DNA of 36,914 nt, from the NCBI GenBank assembly GCA_009838625.1, contig VXRG01000135.1, positions 16,493-53,406 on the forward strand, read 5' to 3'. A model generated the notes under the pieces. That model was not told the DNA's origin and did no database searches. It saw only the letters and a program-made list of their open reading frames with translations. Source of the stretch: Caldilineaceae bacterium SB0664_bin_27. GTDB lineage: Bacteria > Chloroflexota > Anaerolineae > Caldilineales > Caldilineaceae. Each line of letters starts with the position of its first letter. Position 1 is the first letter of the stretch. Below are positions 1 to 10,607 of this stretch, piece after piece. The position numbers were made by a program, and so were the translations under genes.

Positions 1-100
1 GCGCGGGGGGCCCTTTTTTGTTAAACCCCACCCCCAAACTAGCGGTACCAATTTTCTTTCGGGGGGGGGGGTTCACAACCCCGCCCCCCTTTTTGAAGAT
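1..100. other. Low-complexity left edge of the window
   Basis: The first 100 bases are dominated by homopolymers: runs of G at 5-10 and 61-71, T at 14-19, and C-rich stretches at 26-35 and 79-89. This composition is unlike the rest of the window. It looks like a poorly resolved contig end rather than biology. The frame of the following gene stays open through it to the first bases. Confidence 0.6.
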
Positions 101-1114
101 GTGCATGTTGTAGAAATGCCCAGACGTTTCGTCGGCTACCGGGGGAGTGCGGGCGACATTGGGCTACTCAGCAGTGGACGGCTGCTGCTTGCCTACACCG
201 GTTATCGTGAGGACGCCGGCGAAGGAAGTATCTTTGGTGACATTGAGGGACGGATATCTATAGACTGGGGTAGGAGTTGGGGTGAGCCGTTTCTGCTGGT
301 TGGCCACCCTAAGCCTGCTCGTAAAGAGGAGACGTACCAGCATCCCGGTTTACTGCGGCTGGCGAACGGCCAGTTGCTGCTGTCCTACATCTACTTTTCC
401 GGGTCACATCCCCGTTTCGCGCACACATACTACCGGCGCTCGACCGACGATGGGGACACGTGGGGCGACCAGCTCATCGTCACGCCCCATGCCGGTACAA
501 ATCATGTTTTCAATGACAAGTTGATCCAACTGCCATCGGGTCGGATCCTCGCGCCGTGCGAAAGGGAGATCAAGGAAGAAGGCGGCGACCACCGCGGTTA
601 TGTCAGCGCGGTATTCTATTCCGATGATGGCGGTTACTCCTGGCGACAGTCGGAGAATGTCGTCGATACGCTGCCGGTGGAGGCGCAGGAGCCGCACGTG
701 GTGCCGTTGCGCGACGGCCGGGTGATGATGCTCTGCCGGACGTACAGCGGCTACGTTGTGCGGTCCTACTCGGACGATGAAGGGGTCACGTGGTCGCCGG
801 GGGAGGCTGTACGCAGTTTGCAGCTTCCAACCAACTCGTCGGCGCTCAACGTCAAGCGGATTCCGTCTACAGGTGACCTGCTCTTGCTGCGCTCGACCGG
901 CACAGTTGGCAGACTGCGGACGCCGTTCGTTTCAACGGTCTCTGCGGATGAGGGTCTTACCTGGAGCCACGAACGGGCGATTGGTCCTGACCCAGATGAC
1001 GACTATGGTTATCCGAGTCTGACCTTTGTCGATGATGTCGCGCTTGTCAGCTATCACAAGCGCGACGGCATCTATGTGGCGCGAATCGGAATCGACTGGT
1101 TCTACGGCAAGTAG
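101..1114 (+). CDS. Sialidase/BNR-repeat family protein, probably 5'-partial
   Basis: The protein carries five Asp-box-like motifs (S-x-D-x-G-x-T/S-W type) near residues 53-60, 114-121, 174-181, 224-231 and 281-288. They are regularly spaced, as in the six-bladed beta-propeller of sialidases and related exo-glycosidases. A segment near 197-213 (EPHVVPLRDGRVMMLCRT) also resembles sialidase-family proteins. The substrate cannot be told; many homologues are not true sialidases. The start given is a GTG, but no in-frame stop occurs upstream to the window edge, so the N-terminus may be missing. No signal peptide is visible. The gene converges on the atp operon and both share the palindromic terminator just downstream. 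Confidence 0.75.
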   Translation: MHVVEMPRRFVGYRGSAGDIGLLSSGRLLLAYTGYREDAGEGSIFGDIEGRISIDWGRSWGEPFLLVGHPKPARKEETYQHPGLLRLANGQLLLSYIYFSGSHPRFAHTYYRRSTDDGDTWGDQLIVTPHAGTNHVFNDKLIQLPSGRILAPCEREIKEEGGDHRGYVSAVFYSDDGGYSWRQSENVVDTLPVEAQEPHVVPLRDGRVMMLCRTYSGYVVRSYSDDEGVTWSPGEAVRSLQLPTNSSALNVKRIPSTGDLLLLRSTGTVGRLRTPFVSTVSADEGLTWSHERAIGPDPDDDYGYPSLTFVDDVALVSYHKRDGIYVARIGIDWFYGK

Positions 1115-1133
1115 GATCAACCGTCAGATCGAA

Positions 1134-1163
1134 AAGGCCGGGTCTTAGCTAAGACCCGGCCTT
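1134..1163. terminator. Bidirectional intrinsic terminator
   Basis: A perfect 30-nt palindrome (15 nt per arm, GC-rich base) lies between the convergent sialidase-like gene and atpC. On the plus strand it is followed by TGTTTT, on the minus strand by a run of four T. Position and structure fit a shared Rho-independent terminator for both transcripts. Confidence 0.85.
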
Positions 1164-1186
1164 GTTTTGCCTGTTGAAAAGAGAGG

Positions 1187-3084
<1,898 letters not shown>

Positions 3085-3090
3085 TCAATT

Positions 3091-3960
3091 CTATTCGAGG
3101 CCGATCGAACCGCCGATAATGTCCATCAGTTCACGGGTGATGCCTTCCTGACGGGCCTTGTTGTAGGTCAATGTCAACTCGTCGACGAGCTCATTGGCGG
3201 CTTCGGTGGCGTTGCGCATGGCGACCATGCGGGCCGAGTGCTCGCTGGCGATGCTTTCGTACATGGCCTGCAAAATCTGCACTTCGGTGAAGCCGATCAG
3301 TACCTGCTCCAACACAGCCTCGACGCTTGGCTCAAAGATATAGTCGGGCGGCATGGTTACGGTTGGCTCGGCCGGAATGACAGGCAGAATCTGCTGCACG
3401 GTCGGCCGCTGGTTCAGTGTGTTGACAAAATCGGTGTAGATGAGATGGACTTCGTCGAAACGCTCAGAGCGAAAGTCATCGATGACGGTTCGGGAGATAG
3501 GACCGATGTCAGCAGTGGCGAGGGTATCGGGCATATCGGTGAATTCGGCGCGGATGACCGGATCGTAACGCAGAAGCCAGTCCCGGCCCTTCTTGCCCAC
3601 GGCAACTACCTCAATCTCTCGGCCCTGGTCACGCTGCTCCTTGATGAAAGCCGCGTTTTGCCGTAACACGTTGGCATTGAAGCCGCCTGCCAGGCCGCGG
3701 TCGGCAGTGATCAGGACAATCCCGACGCGCTTTATGTCTGCTCTGGAGGTAATGAGCACATCCAAGGCGTCGCCGCTACCATGCAGACGAGCGATGTGGC
3801 TGAGTACTTCGTGAGCTTTTTCGGCATAGGGACGGGTCGCCAACACCTGCTGCTGGGCACGCCGCATCTTGGATGCAGCCACGGCTTCCATCGCTCTCGT
3901 GACTTGAGAGATGTTCGTGACCGAGCGGATGCGACGGCGAATCTCACGTGTGCTTGCCAC
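3091..3960 (-). CDS. atpG: F1 ATP synthase gamma subunit (rotor shaft)
   Basis: The roughly 289-residue protein has the two long terminal helices of gamma. The N-terminal helix includes the conserved [16 protein letters not shown] segment. The C-terminal helix includes [17 protein letters not shown], and the end reads [11 protein letters not shown]. Gamma is the rotating coiled coil inside the alpha3beta3 ring. Two GTG codons sit side by side at the start (3963 and 3960). The Shine-Dalgarno AGGAGG lies only 2 nt from the first and 5 nt from the second, so the second is preferred. Confidence 0.96.
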   Translation of the reverse strand: MASTREIRRRIRSVTNISQVTRAMEAVAASKMRRAQQQVLATRPYAEKAHEVLSHIARLHGSGDALDVLITSRADIKRVGIVLITADRGLAGGFNANVLRQNAAFIKEQRDQGREIEVVAVGKKGRDWLLRYDPVIRAEFTDMPDTLATADIGPISRTVIDDFRSERFDEVHLIYTDFVNTLNQRPTVQQILPVIPAEPTVTMPPDYIFEPSVEAVLEQVLIGFTEVQILQAMYESIASEHSARMVAMRNATEAANELVDELTLTYNKARQEGITRELMDIIGGSIGLE

Positions 3961-3965
3961 CACTG

Positions 3966-3971
3966 CCTCCT
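3966..3971 (-). promoter_or_regulatory. Shine-Dalgarno deciding the atpG start
   Basis: AGGAGG on the minus strand lies 5 nt before the second of two consecutive GTG codons and only 2 nt before the first. This favours initiation at 3960. Confidence 0.6.
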
Positions 3972-4035
3972 AAAGTGAGTGATCTGTGGCTGGCGGTCAG
4001 GTAACTGAGCAGGTCACTGACAACCGATCACTTTC

Positions 4036-5565
4036 TTATTCGGACCCGCTCCAGTTACTGTTGAACGTCTCAAGGGCCAGGCGCAGCGAATCGAGCGATT
4101 CGTCAGGAAGATCTTGTGCTCGCATGATGGTCTGGCCAATCTCGGGATGGTTGGCGTCCATGTAGGCGTGCATTTCCAGTTCCCAGCGCTTCACATCGGT
4201 GACGTCGATGTCGTCGACATAGCCGTTGTTCACTGCGAAGAGACTCATGACCTGCTTGTCCAGCTGCAAAGGCTCATACTGGGGCTGCTTCAAGGTTTCC
4301 TGGATGCGCTGGCCTCGGTTGAGCTGGCGTTGGGTTGCCGCGTCCAGGTCGGAGCCGAACTGGGCAAAGGCCGCGAGCTCACGGAACTGGCTGAATTCCA
4401 GTTTGAGGCGGCCGGCCACGCCTTTCATGGCCCTGGTCTGGGCGGAGCTGCCGACTCGACTGACCGAAAGGCCAACGTTCATGGCAGGGCGAATACCGGC
4501 GTAAAAGAGATCGCTCTCCAGGAAGATCTGTCCGTCGGTGATGGAAATGACATTGGTGGGAATGTATGCCGATACGTCACCGGCCTGGGTCTCGATCACG
4601 GGCAGAGCGGTCAGGCTGCCGCCGCCGAACTCGTCGTCGAGCCGGGCGGCTCGCTCCAGGAGGCGGCTGTGTAGATAGAAGACATCGCCGGGATAGGCCT
4701 CGCGACCGGGCGGGCGCCGCAGCAGCAGCGATACCTGGCGGTAGGCCTGGGCGTGCTTGGAGAGATCGTCGTAGACAATGAGCGCGTCGCGACCCTGCTC
4801 CATGAACTCTTCGCCCATTGCGCAACCGGCGTACGGCGCCAGGAACTGCAGGGCGGCTGGGTCGGCGGCGGAGGCGGTCACGACGATCGTGTGATCCATA
4901 GCGCCGTACTTTTCGAGCGTGCCGACGACCTGTGCCACGGTTGACTGCTTCTGACCGACGGCGACGTAGATGCAGATCAGGTCTTTGCCCTTCTGGTTGA
5001 TGATCGTGTCGACGGCGAGGGCAGTCTTGCCGGTCTGGCGGTCGCCGATGATCAGCTCTCGCTGGCCGCGACCGATGGGAATGAGCGCGTCGACAACGGT
5101 GATGCCGGTTTCGACGGGCGTATCGACGCCTTTACGCAGCACGACGCCGGGGGCAATGCGCTCCACCGGACGGGTTGCGGTTGAATCGATAAGGCCTTTG
5201 CCGTCGAGGGGTTGACCGACGGCGTTGACCACGCGGCCGATCAGCGGGTCACCGACGGGGACGGAAGCCAGCCGGCCGGTGCTGCGCACGAGGTCGCCCT
5301 CTTCTATCTCGGTGTATTCGCCCATGATGATGATGCCGACGGAGTCATCGTTCAGGTTCTGGGCGATCCCGAGCACGCCGGTCTTGGTGAACTCGACCAG
5401 CTCGCTGGCCATGACCCCTTGCAGGCCGGAAATGATCGCGATGCCGTCACCGACTTCGACGACTTCGCCCACGTCCACTCTGCTGGGGGCCGGCTGGAAG
5501 TTGAGGATCTGCTGCTTGAGCCGGTCGGTAAATTCCTGGGTCAGCTCCTCAGTCTGAACTGCCAT
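4036..5565 (-). CDS. atpA: F1 ATP synthase alpha subunit
   Basis: A 509-residue protein with the alpha P-loop GDRQTGKT (174-181), Walker B region [10 protein letters not shown] (261-270) and the alpha signature [13 protein letters not shown] (360-372). Arg370 corresponds to the arginine that reaches into the neighbouring catalytic site. Alpha binds nucleotide without catalysis and alternates with beta in the F1 head. The N-terminal 25 residues should contact delta. The gene starts at ATG after a 94-bp gap from atpH and is followed by a 75-bp gap before atpG, consistent with one transcript. Confidence 0.98.
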   Translation of the reverse strand: MAVQTEELTQEFTDRLKQQILNFQPAPSRVDVGEVVEVGDGIAIISGLQGVMASELVEFTKTGVLGIAQNLNDDSVGIIIMGEYTEIEEGDLVRSTGRLASVPVGDPLIGRVVNAVGQPLDGKGLIDSTATRPVERIAPGVVLRKGVDTPVETGITVVDALIPIGRGQRELIIGDRQTGKTALAVDTIINQKGKDLICIYVAVGQKQSTVAQVVGTLEKYGAMDHTIVVTASAADPAALQFLAPYAGCAMGEEFMEQGRDALIVYDDLSKHAQAYRQVSLLLRRPPGREAYPGDVFYLHSRLLERAARLDDEFGGGSLTALPVIETQAGDVSAYIPTNVISITDGQIFLESDLFYAGIRPAMNVGLSVSRVGSSAQTRAMKGVAGRLKLEFSQFRELAAFAQFGSDLDAATQRQLNRGQRIQETLKQPQYEPLQLDKQVMSLFAVNNGYVDDIDVTDVKRWELEMHAYMDANHPEIGQTIMRAQDLPDESLDSLRLALETFNSNWSGSE

Positions 5566-5659
5566 AAGCGCTGTCCTTTATTGTATATTCTCAGTTTTCG
5601 GCTACTGGCAGGCTTGCAGCCTGCAGGTCAGGGCCCGAAACCGACTACCGATTCCAAAT
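5566..5659 (-). other. atpH-atpA intercistronic spacer with a small inverted repeat
   Basis: This 94-bp spacer contains the inverted repeat CAGGCTtgcAGCCTG. No T-run follows it on the minus strand, so it is not a clear terminator; an RNA-processing or pausing element is possible. Confidence 0.35.
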
Positions 5660-6157
5660 TCACCGCACCGAAGACGCGACCATCTCGCGCAGTGCCATGA
5701 GCCGATTTGCGACGGTGTTGTCGATCAGCTGATCGCCGACGCGGATGCGCAGGCCGCCCATCAGCGATGGGTCAACATCGAAGCTGAAGACGATGTCCTC
5801 GCCGTACTGTTCGGTGAGTCGCTGGCGAATCTGCTCCTGTGCGTCGTCACCCAACTCGATGGCGCTTGTGATGTCAGCCGACTGCGGTCCGGATTCACCC
5901 CGCAGACTGGCGCCCAAAGCGGCAATTACGCGCGGCAGGAGCGTTGCATCGCCTTCCTGCACGAGCATTTTGACGAAGTTCTGAAGTTCCGGGGCGGCAT
6001 CGTCAGGAATCGCGGCGGCGACGGAGTCGACGTCTGCGCCCAGTTTCGGGTCCTGCGCCAGAGCGTCAGCGATTTCGGTCAGCGTCGATTGCCACTGCTC
6101 TACGATTGCCTCGAGAATGGCTTGGGCATATCGTTCGGCCGTCGCGCGCTCACTCAT
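5660..6157 (-). CDS. atpH: F1 ATP synthase delta subunit (OSCP)
   Basis: The 165-residue protein has an alpha-helical N-terminal half beginning with the usual [12 protein letters not shown] motif. The C-terminal half ends [20 protein letters not shown], a conserved OSCP/delta segment. Delta caps F1 and joins it to the peripheral stalk b subunit. The start ATG overlaps the atpF stop by 4 bp (ATGA), so delta and b are likely made in a coupled way. The N-terminal helices are recognisable but divergent from well-studied proteins. Confidence 0.95.
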   Translation of the reverse strand: MSERATAERYAQAILEAIVEQWQSTLTEIADALAQDPKLGADVDSVAAAIPDDAAPELQNFVKMLVQEGDATLLPRVIAALGASLRGESGPQSADITSAIELGDDAQEQIRQRLTEQYGEDIVFSFDVDPSLMGGLRIRVGDQLIDNTVANRLMALREMVASSVR

Positions 6158-6663
6158 GAACCGCTCCCGTTTTGCTGGGCCAGGTAGTCTGCGACAAAGC
6201 GTTCCTGCTCATCCCGGTTTGCCAGCTCTCGGCCCAGGATCTGCTCGGTCGCGGCGATGGCCAGGTCGGCGATCTGCTTTCGGGCGTCGGCCATGACGGC
6301 GGCAGTCTGTGCTTCGGCGTCGGCCTGGGCCTTCATGCGGATTTCCTGGGCTTCCTGATCGGCGCGGCCGCGAACGTCCTGGGCGATGCGTTCGGCATCA
6401 CGGGTCGCCTGGGCGCGCACTTCCTGTGCTTCGCGGCGGGCCTCTTCAAGGATCCCCTGTTTCTCCGCTTCGGCTTCGGCGGCCGCGTTCGACGCCTTAT
6501 CGGCCTGCTCCAAACCTTCGGCAATGCGCTGTTTGCGCTGCTCGATCATGTTCAGAACGGGCTTGTAGAGTAGCTGCTGCAGAATTACCATCAACAGCCC
6601 GAAGTTGATGATCTGCGAGAGCAATAACTGCCAACTGATACCTAATTTATCGAGAGCGTCCAA
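6154..6663 (-). CDS. atpF: Fo ATP synthase b subunit (peripheral stalk)
   Basis: One N-terminal membrane helix (about residues 10-32, within [20 protein letters not shown]) is followed by a long charged, Ala-rich coiled coil to about residue 145. This is the standard b-subunit plan, which forms the stator from the membrane to delta. I place the start at the TTG at 6663: a full AGGAGG lies 6 nt upstream of it, but directly abuts the alternative TTG at 6669. The protein is then 169 residues. Only one b gene is seen, so the stator is probably a homodimer. Confidence 0.93.
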   Translation of the reverse strand: MDALDKLGISWQLLLSQIINFGLLMVILQQLLYKPVLNMIEQRKQRIAEGLEQADKASNAAAEAEAEKQGILEEARREAQEVRAQATRDAERIAQDVRGRADQEAQEIRMKAQADAEAQTAAVMADARKQIADLAIAATEQILGRELANRDEQERFVADYLAQQNGSGS

Positions 6664-6669
6664 GGCCAA

Positions 6670-6675
6670 CCTCCT
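6670..6675 (-). promoter_or_regulatory. Shine-Dalgarno deciding the atpF TTG start
   Basis: AGGAGG (minus strand) stands 6 nt before the TTG at 6663 and immediately adjacent to the TTG at 6669. Spacing favours the inner codon. Confidence 0.6.
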
Positions 6676-6702
6676 GGATACGCTGCAGTGGCTCGCGGTT
6701 CG

Positions 6703-6724
6703 GGGCCAGTCGTTTCACTGGCCC
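6703..6724 (-). other. Intercistronic hairpin between atpE and atpF
   Basis: Arms GGGCCAGT (6703-6710) and ACTGGCCC (6717-6724) close a 6-nt loop, about 54 nt after the atpE stop. No U-run follows on the minus strand, so it is not an intrinsic terminator. A role in protecting or cutting the mRNA to favour the multicopy c subunit is plausible but inferred. Confidence 0.5.
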
Positions 6725-6777
6725 ATGGAAGTGAACACAGGTCACTGAAGACTGAACTCTGGCCACTGAGAACAGGT

Positions 6778-7056
<279 letters not shown>

Positions 7057-7100
7057 CTAGCGAGTGGACCCGAGAGCAATCCGGTCACTCGCAACTGACT

Positions 7101-8045
7101 TTAGTGGTGGTCGTCGTGGCTGACCGTGGCCATCGTGAAGAAGGCCAGCGTCAGCAACATGAATACAAGCGCCTGGATGAATCCGATGAACAGCTCCAGC
7201 CCGTAAAATATGCTGGGCAGGAGGAAGGTAACGAGAAAGGCCATCACCAGCAGTACGACTTCACCGGCGAAGATATTGCCGAAAAGACGAAACGAGAAGC
7301 TGATGATCTTTGAGATTTCGGCGATCAGTTCGAAGAAGCCCACCACAGCCCCCATCCCATCCTTGAACGGGTTCTTGAAGTACTTGGTGAAGTAGCGCAT
7401 TCCCAGGGCCTGCACGCCGAAGAACTGGGTCATGAAGACTGATATCAGGGCCAAGGCCAGCGTCATGTTCAGGTCGGCGGAGGGGCTGCGAAACAGGGGA
7501 ACAAGGACCGGTTTGCCTTCTTCGGCGGCAGCGGCGACGGCAACGCCTTCCGCGCCGGTCATCGCGAGCTGGTTCCCCAACTCTGCCTGTGCGTGGCTTT
7601 CGGCGCCACTATGATAGATGCCGATTGAGCCGAATCCGGGCAGCAGGCCGATATAATTGCTGACCAGAACGAAGATGAATATTGTGATCACCCAGGGGAA
7701 GAACTTGCGGCTGTTGGCGGAGCCATGGCCGGCGATGCTCTGGGTCAGGTTCCACATACCTTCGACCATCATCTCCACGATGTTCTGCCAGGCGCCGGGC
7801 ACTTCCTTCATTCTGGATACGGCGAAGACGGCCATCAGGATAATGATAAGATCTACCAGTAAAGTGGTCAGCAGGCCGTTGGTGAACCACTTTGGCCCGT
7901 CTTCAAGCAGCGCTTCGGCGGCCAATTCGACGTGAGGAGGGGGGGCCTTAAAGAAAGGCACAACACTCATGACCAGCAGCACAATGATGCCGATGGTCGC
8001 GTTGCGAAGACGTGAATTCGAGAGGAAAGCTCGGAGAAGATTCAT
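7101..8045 (-). CDS. atpB: Fo ATP synthase a subunit (proton channel)
   Basis: The 314-residue membrane protein has about five to six hydrophobic segments. The essential arginine is Arg253 in SFRLFGNIFAGE, which faces the c-ring Glu. The preceding SADLNMTLALAL helix is also conserved. The loop after YIGLLPGFGS (about residues 140-190) is longer than in Escherichia coli and rich in Ala and Glu. It is the first gene of the operon; AGGAGG lies 13 nt before the ATG, which is rather far. No atpI or atpZ gene precedes it. Confidence 0.97.
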   Translation of the reverse strand: MNLLRAFLSNSRLRNATIGIIVLLVMSVVPFFKAPPPHVELAAEALLEDGPKWFTNGLLTTLLVDLIIILMAVFAVSRMKEVPGAWQNIVEMMVEGMWNLTQSIAGHGSANSRKFFPWVITIFIFVLVSNYIGLLPGFGSIGIYHSGAESHAQAELGNQLAMTGAEGVAVAAAAEEGKPVLVPLFRSPSADLNMTLALALISVFMTQFFGVQALGMRYFTKYFKNPFKDGMGAVVGFFELIAEISKIISFSFRLFGNIFAGEVVLLVMAFLVTFLLPSIFYGLELFIGFIQALVFMLLTLAFFTMATVSHDDHH

Positions 8046-8404
8046 GGAAAAAATCTATCCTCCTGTTAACGGCAATTTAAGACGGTCGGCCACTGATGCA
8101 AAGTCAGGCGACGGGCTGGGACGTGGTGATCTCCCTTGACCGTCTTCCAGTTCGCAACTGCCCGCTGCATCGTCAGATCAGGGGGAAAGACAACAGTGGG
8201 GTCGCCGAAATTCCTGAAAAAGATAGCTTTCAGTATAAAGGGGTGGAGAGGGATTGCGCAAATTTTCACAGCGTTGTTGAACCATTCTTTTCTCACTTGG
8301 CCGACGCTGCTGGCCGGGAGCGGACTACGCGAATCGGGCGCGCCTCTGCCGGGCTCTTGGAGCCCATGACTTGGGCAGGATGCTGAGATTGTCGGAGGGC
8401 TTTG
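8046..8404. other. Intergenic region upstream of the atp operon
   Basis: These 359 bp hold no convincing gene: short open frames lack homology-like features and ribosome sites. It contains the likely atp promoter and the 3' end region of the kinase transcript. No clear terminator for the kinase gene is visible. Confidence 0.6.
8232..8261 (-). promoter_or_regulatory. Candidate sigma70-type promoter of the atp operon
   Basis: On the minus strand, TTGCGC (8256-8261) and TATACT (8232-8237) are separated by 18 nt. The -10 box matches consensus at five of six bases, the -35 at three. It would give a leader of about 180 nt before atpB. This is the best candidate in the gap but unproven. Confidence 0.45.
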
Positions 8405-9409
8405 TCAGAGATCGTAGATGCTGATGACGGTGGCAATGATGAAGAGAAAAACGGTCGTCCCAATCAGCATTCTGTTTCTGTGGAGGATTTCAGCCCAGGA
8501 GGGAGGCGGCAGCAGATCCGTGGTCGGATCCTTGCGTGCGCTGTCGCTGCCGTACAGTGCCTGCCGCAGTTCCGCGATAGTGGGGGGCCGTTCATCGGGA
8601 TGCATGGCCAGCGCCTGGAAGACAGCCCGTTCGGTCCGCGTCGAGATGGCCGGGTTTAGCTGCCGCAGCGGATCCAGGAGCCCCGACCGGAGGAAGCGTT
8701 CCTTGGCATCCTGCGGGGGCGTCCCGGCCAACAGGTGGTACAGCGTTGCGCCGACACTATAGATATCAGTGCGCACGTCGGTGTGGCCGGTGTCGCCGCC
8801 ATACTGCTCAAGGGGCGTATAGGCTACGGTGCCGCGTCCCTGGACGACCGTCACAGTGCGGGCGTCGTCCGGTTGCAGGACTTTCACAAGGCCGAAGTCC
8901 ACCAGTTTCAATCTGTTTTCTGGCGTGATCTTGATGTTTCCCGGTTTGATGTCGCGGTGGAGCACCGGTGGGTCCTGGCCATGCAGGTATTCGAGGGCAT
9001 CCAGGAGTTGTGAAGCCCAGAGCAGCACCTGCGTTTCGGAGAGGTGCTTTTTCTGTCGCACCGCTTCATTCACGATCTCTTGCAGATCACGGCCTTCGAT
9101 GAAGTCCATGACCAGATACTCCCGTCCATCCACGGAAAAGTAGTCCGAAACTTTGGGAAGGTTGGGATGATCGAGGCGGGCGAGAACACTGGCTTCCTGG
9201 TAAAACTGTTCAATCGTCTGCCCCAGGTCCAGGTCGGGCCCGCGCTGGTCGATGAGGAGGGCAGGCAGGATCTCTTTAATCGCGCAGACGCGCCCGTCCA
9301 GGCGCAAGTCGTTGGCCTGATAGACCGCGCCCATGCCGCCTTGACCGACGAGCCGGACTATTTCGTATCGTCCGCGCAGGATCGAATCTGAATCCAGTAC
9401 AGTTGCCAA
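8405..9409 (-). CDS. Membrane-anchored eukaryotic-type Ser/Thr protein kinase
   Basis: A complete Hanks-type kinase domain covers residues 14-285: glycine loop GQGGMGAVY (22-30), catalytic Lys45, helix-C Glu72, HRDIKPGN (151-158), DFG (171-173) and activation segment [11 protein letters not shown] (193-203). After a short linker one membrane helix (about 313-332) ends the protein, leaving almost nothing outside, so it has no PASTA or other extracellular sensor. The start is TTG with GAGGT 5 nt upstream; no ATG gives a complete glycine loop. It is transcribed divergently from an FHA-domain regulator, a natural phospho-partner. Confidence 0.93.
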   Translation of the reverse strand: MATVLDSDSILRGRYEIVRLVGQGGMGAVYQANDLRLDGRVCAIKEILPALLIDQRGPDLDLGQTIEQFYQEASVLARLDHPNLPKVSDYFSVDGREYLVMDFIEGRDLQEIVNEAVRQKKHLSETQVLLWASQLLDALEYLHGQDPPVLHRDIKPGNIKITPENRLKLVDFGLVKVLQPDDARTVTVVQGRGTVAYTPLEQYGGDTGHTDVRTDIYSVGATLYHLLAGTPPQDAKERFLRSGLLDPLRQLNPAISTRTERAVFQALAMHPDERPPTIAELRQALYGSDSARKDPTTDLLPPPSWAEILHRNRMLIGTTVFLFIIATVISIYDL

Positions 9410-9600
9410 AAGACACCTCTGAAAAACTGCAGGTCCGCCGGAGACAGGTTATTCCCGGAAGGGAAAAAGCTGCCGCCCGCTGCGTCCCTGTAAGGAAGGC
9501 AACGCAGCAATCCGGTGCGGCAGACCGCCGCTTACGGCGCATCGTTCGCGCCTGGAGATCCTGTCTTCCAGCCGGAACGTACACCTCTTTTTGAAAAAAT

Positions 9601-9618
9601 GGTTGACGTATATCAACC
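9601..9618. promoter_or_regulatory. Palindromic operator candidate over the -35 box
   Basis: The inverted repeat GGTTGA-N6-TCAACC spans 9601-9618 and contains the TTGACG -35 element at 9603-9608. A dimeric regulator bound here would block RNA polymerase. The adjacent winged-helix regulator is a candidate for binding its own promoter; that is inference. Confidence 0.55.
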
Positions 9619-9631
9619 GCTTCGATATAAT
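9603..9631 (+). promoter_or_regulatory. Strong sigma70-type promoter for the FHA regulator and downstream genes
   Basis: TTGACG (9603-9608), a 17-nt spacer and a perfect TATAAT (9626-9631) make this the best housekeeping promoter in the window. Predicted transcription starts near 9638, giving a leader of about 150 nt. No strong terminator is seen on this strand until 16026-16058. Confidence 0.8.
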
Positions 9632-9720
9632 GAGGTTCCCCCTCGGCATCGCAATGCCAAGTTCGCGAAAGTCCTGTCGCCGGTATCGTTCGGGGGCGCA
9701 GTTACAAGGACACATACTAT

Positions 9721-9777
9721 AAAAATAGACGGCAAAATGTGCAAGTGACGCAAATACTTACTTTGCATGCTATTTTT
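9721..9777 (+). promoter_or_regulatory. Leader stem next to the ribosome site of the FHA gene
   Basis: AAAAATAG (9721-9728) can pair with CTATTTTT (9770-9777), whose 3' end directly abuts the Shine-Dalgarno. A smaller stem, GCAAA (9750-9754) with TTTGC (9762-9766), is nested inside. The fold could affect initiation; it is A/U-rich and weak. Confidence 0.3.
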
Positions 9778-9784
9778 AAGAGGG
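9778..9784 (+). promoter_or_regulatory. Shine-Dalgarno deciding the FHA-wHTH start
   Basis: AAGAGGG stands 6 nt before the ATG at 9791. It touches the ATG at 9785 and follows the one at 9767, so 9791 is the best start. Confidence 0.6.
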
Positions 9785-9790
9785 ATGGAA

Positions 9791-10519
9791 ATGACGCAAG
9801 AGGGTCCTAACGCTGAACAGCGATACGGAGAATCACAGAATGCTCGCCCCGTCGACAGGCAACGCGAGACGGCCATGCTGATCCTCCGGCACGGCAACCA
9901 GACCGGCCAGGGCTGGCCCCTCAGCCGAACCACGCCCCTGATCATTGGGCGCCACGATGAATGCCAGGTCACTCTTCCGGACCGCCAGGTAAGCCGGAAC
10001 CACGCTCGCATCTTCTGGGACGGTTTCGGTTATTCGATTGAGGATCTGGGTAGCAAGAACGGAACCCATGTCAACGGCGTGGACATTGCCGACGGGTCGC
10101 ACAGCCTGTCGGACGGTGACGAGGTGCAAATCGCGCTGCGATTCAAACTTTCTTTCGTCGACGACGAGGCGACCACGCCCCTGACTCTGGACTCTGGGGA
10201 ACAGGATGCGCCGGCCGAATCAGGGCTCCGCATTGAAGAAGAGACCCGCCAGGTGTGGCTGAACGGCTCGCTCCTGGAGCCGCCGTTGAGCCTACATCAG
10301 TACCGTCTGCTGAGCGCCCTCTGGCACGAGGGAGGCGGAGTGATGACTCGTGAGCAGATCGTGCAGGCGGTCTGGCCGGAGACGAGCGGGGCCGGTGTCA
10401 GTAAGCAGGCCATTGACGCCCTGGTGCGCCGGTTGCGGGAACGGCTTTACGAGCACGACGAGAAATCCAACTTGATTGTAACAGTGCGCGGCCACGGGTT
10501 CCGGTTGGAGAATCCCTGA
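9791..10519 (+). CDS. FHA domain plus winged-helix (OmpR/PhoB-type) DNA-binding regulator
   Basis: The 242-residue protein has an N-terminal FHA domain (about 28-122) with the phosphothreonine-binding residues GR (53-54), SRNH (68-71) and KNGTHVNG (89-96). A linker of about 25 residues follows. The C-terminal winged-helix domain (about 146-240) ends in [11 protein letters not shown], typical of the Trans_reg_C family. FHA domains bind phosphothreonine on Ser/Thr kinases or their targets, so this should be a transcription factor controlled by the divergent kinase. Mycobacterial EmbR has the same two domain types in the opposite order plus a BTAD domain, absent here. It has no receiver domain. 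DNA targets are unknown. Confidence 0.9.
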   Translation: MTQEGPNAEQRYGESQNARPVDRQRETAMLILRHGNQTGQGWPLSRTTPLIIGRHDECQVTLPDRQVSRNHARIFWDGFGYSIEDLGSKNGTHVNGVDIADGSHSLSDGDEVQIALRFKLSFVDDEATTPLTLDSGEQDAPAESGLRIEEETRQVWLNGSLLEPPLSLHQYRLLSALWHEGGGVMTREQIVQAVWPETSGAGVSKQAIDALVRRLRERLYEHDEKSNLIVTVRGHGFRLENP

Positions 10520-10607
10520 CCGTAAGGACGGGGCGTGAAAGGCGAGGCTATCTCTCTTGTCGTTCCCCTTCACTTCTTCGCGCTTAGGGAGCGGCGACTG
10601 AGAGCTG

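Larger units (their letters stand above)
9410..9790. other. Divergent control region between kinase and FHA regulator
   Basis: No gene is seen here. It holds the strong plus-strand promoter, the palindrome over its -35 box and a leader of about 150 nt with inverted repeats before the regulator. A kinase promoter on the minus strand is not obvious. Confidence 0.6.

Noticed and set aside
1..100. Homopolymer runs at the left edge as a regulatory or switch tract
   Set aside because: Several unrelated homopolymers in 100 bases at a contig end are more simply explained by poor end quality.
8066..8296. Possible small gene upstream of atpB (atpI or atpZ)
   Set aside because: The encoded 76 residues lack the two membrane helices of AtpI and AtpZ and the frame covers the candidate promoter.
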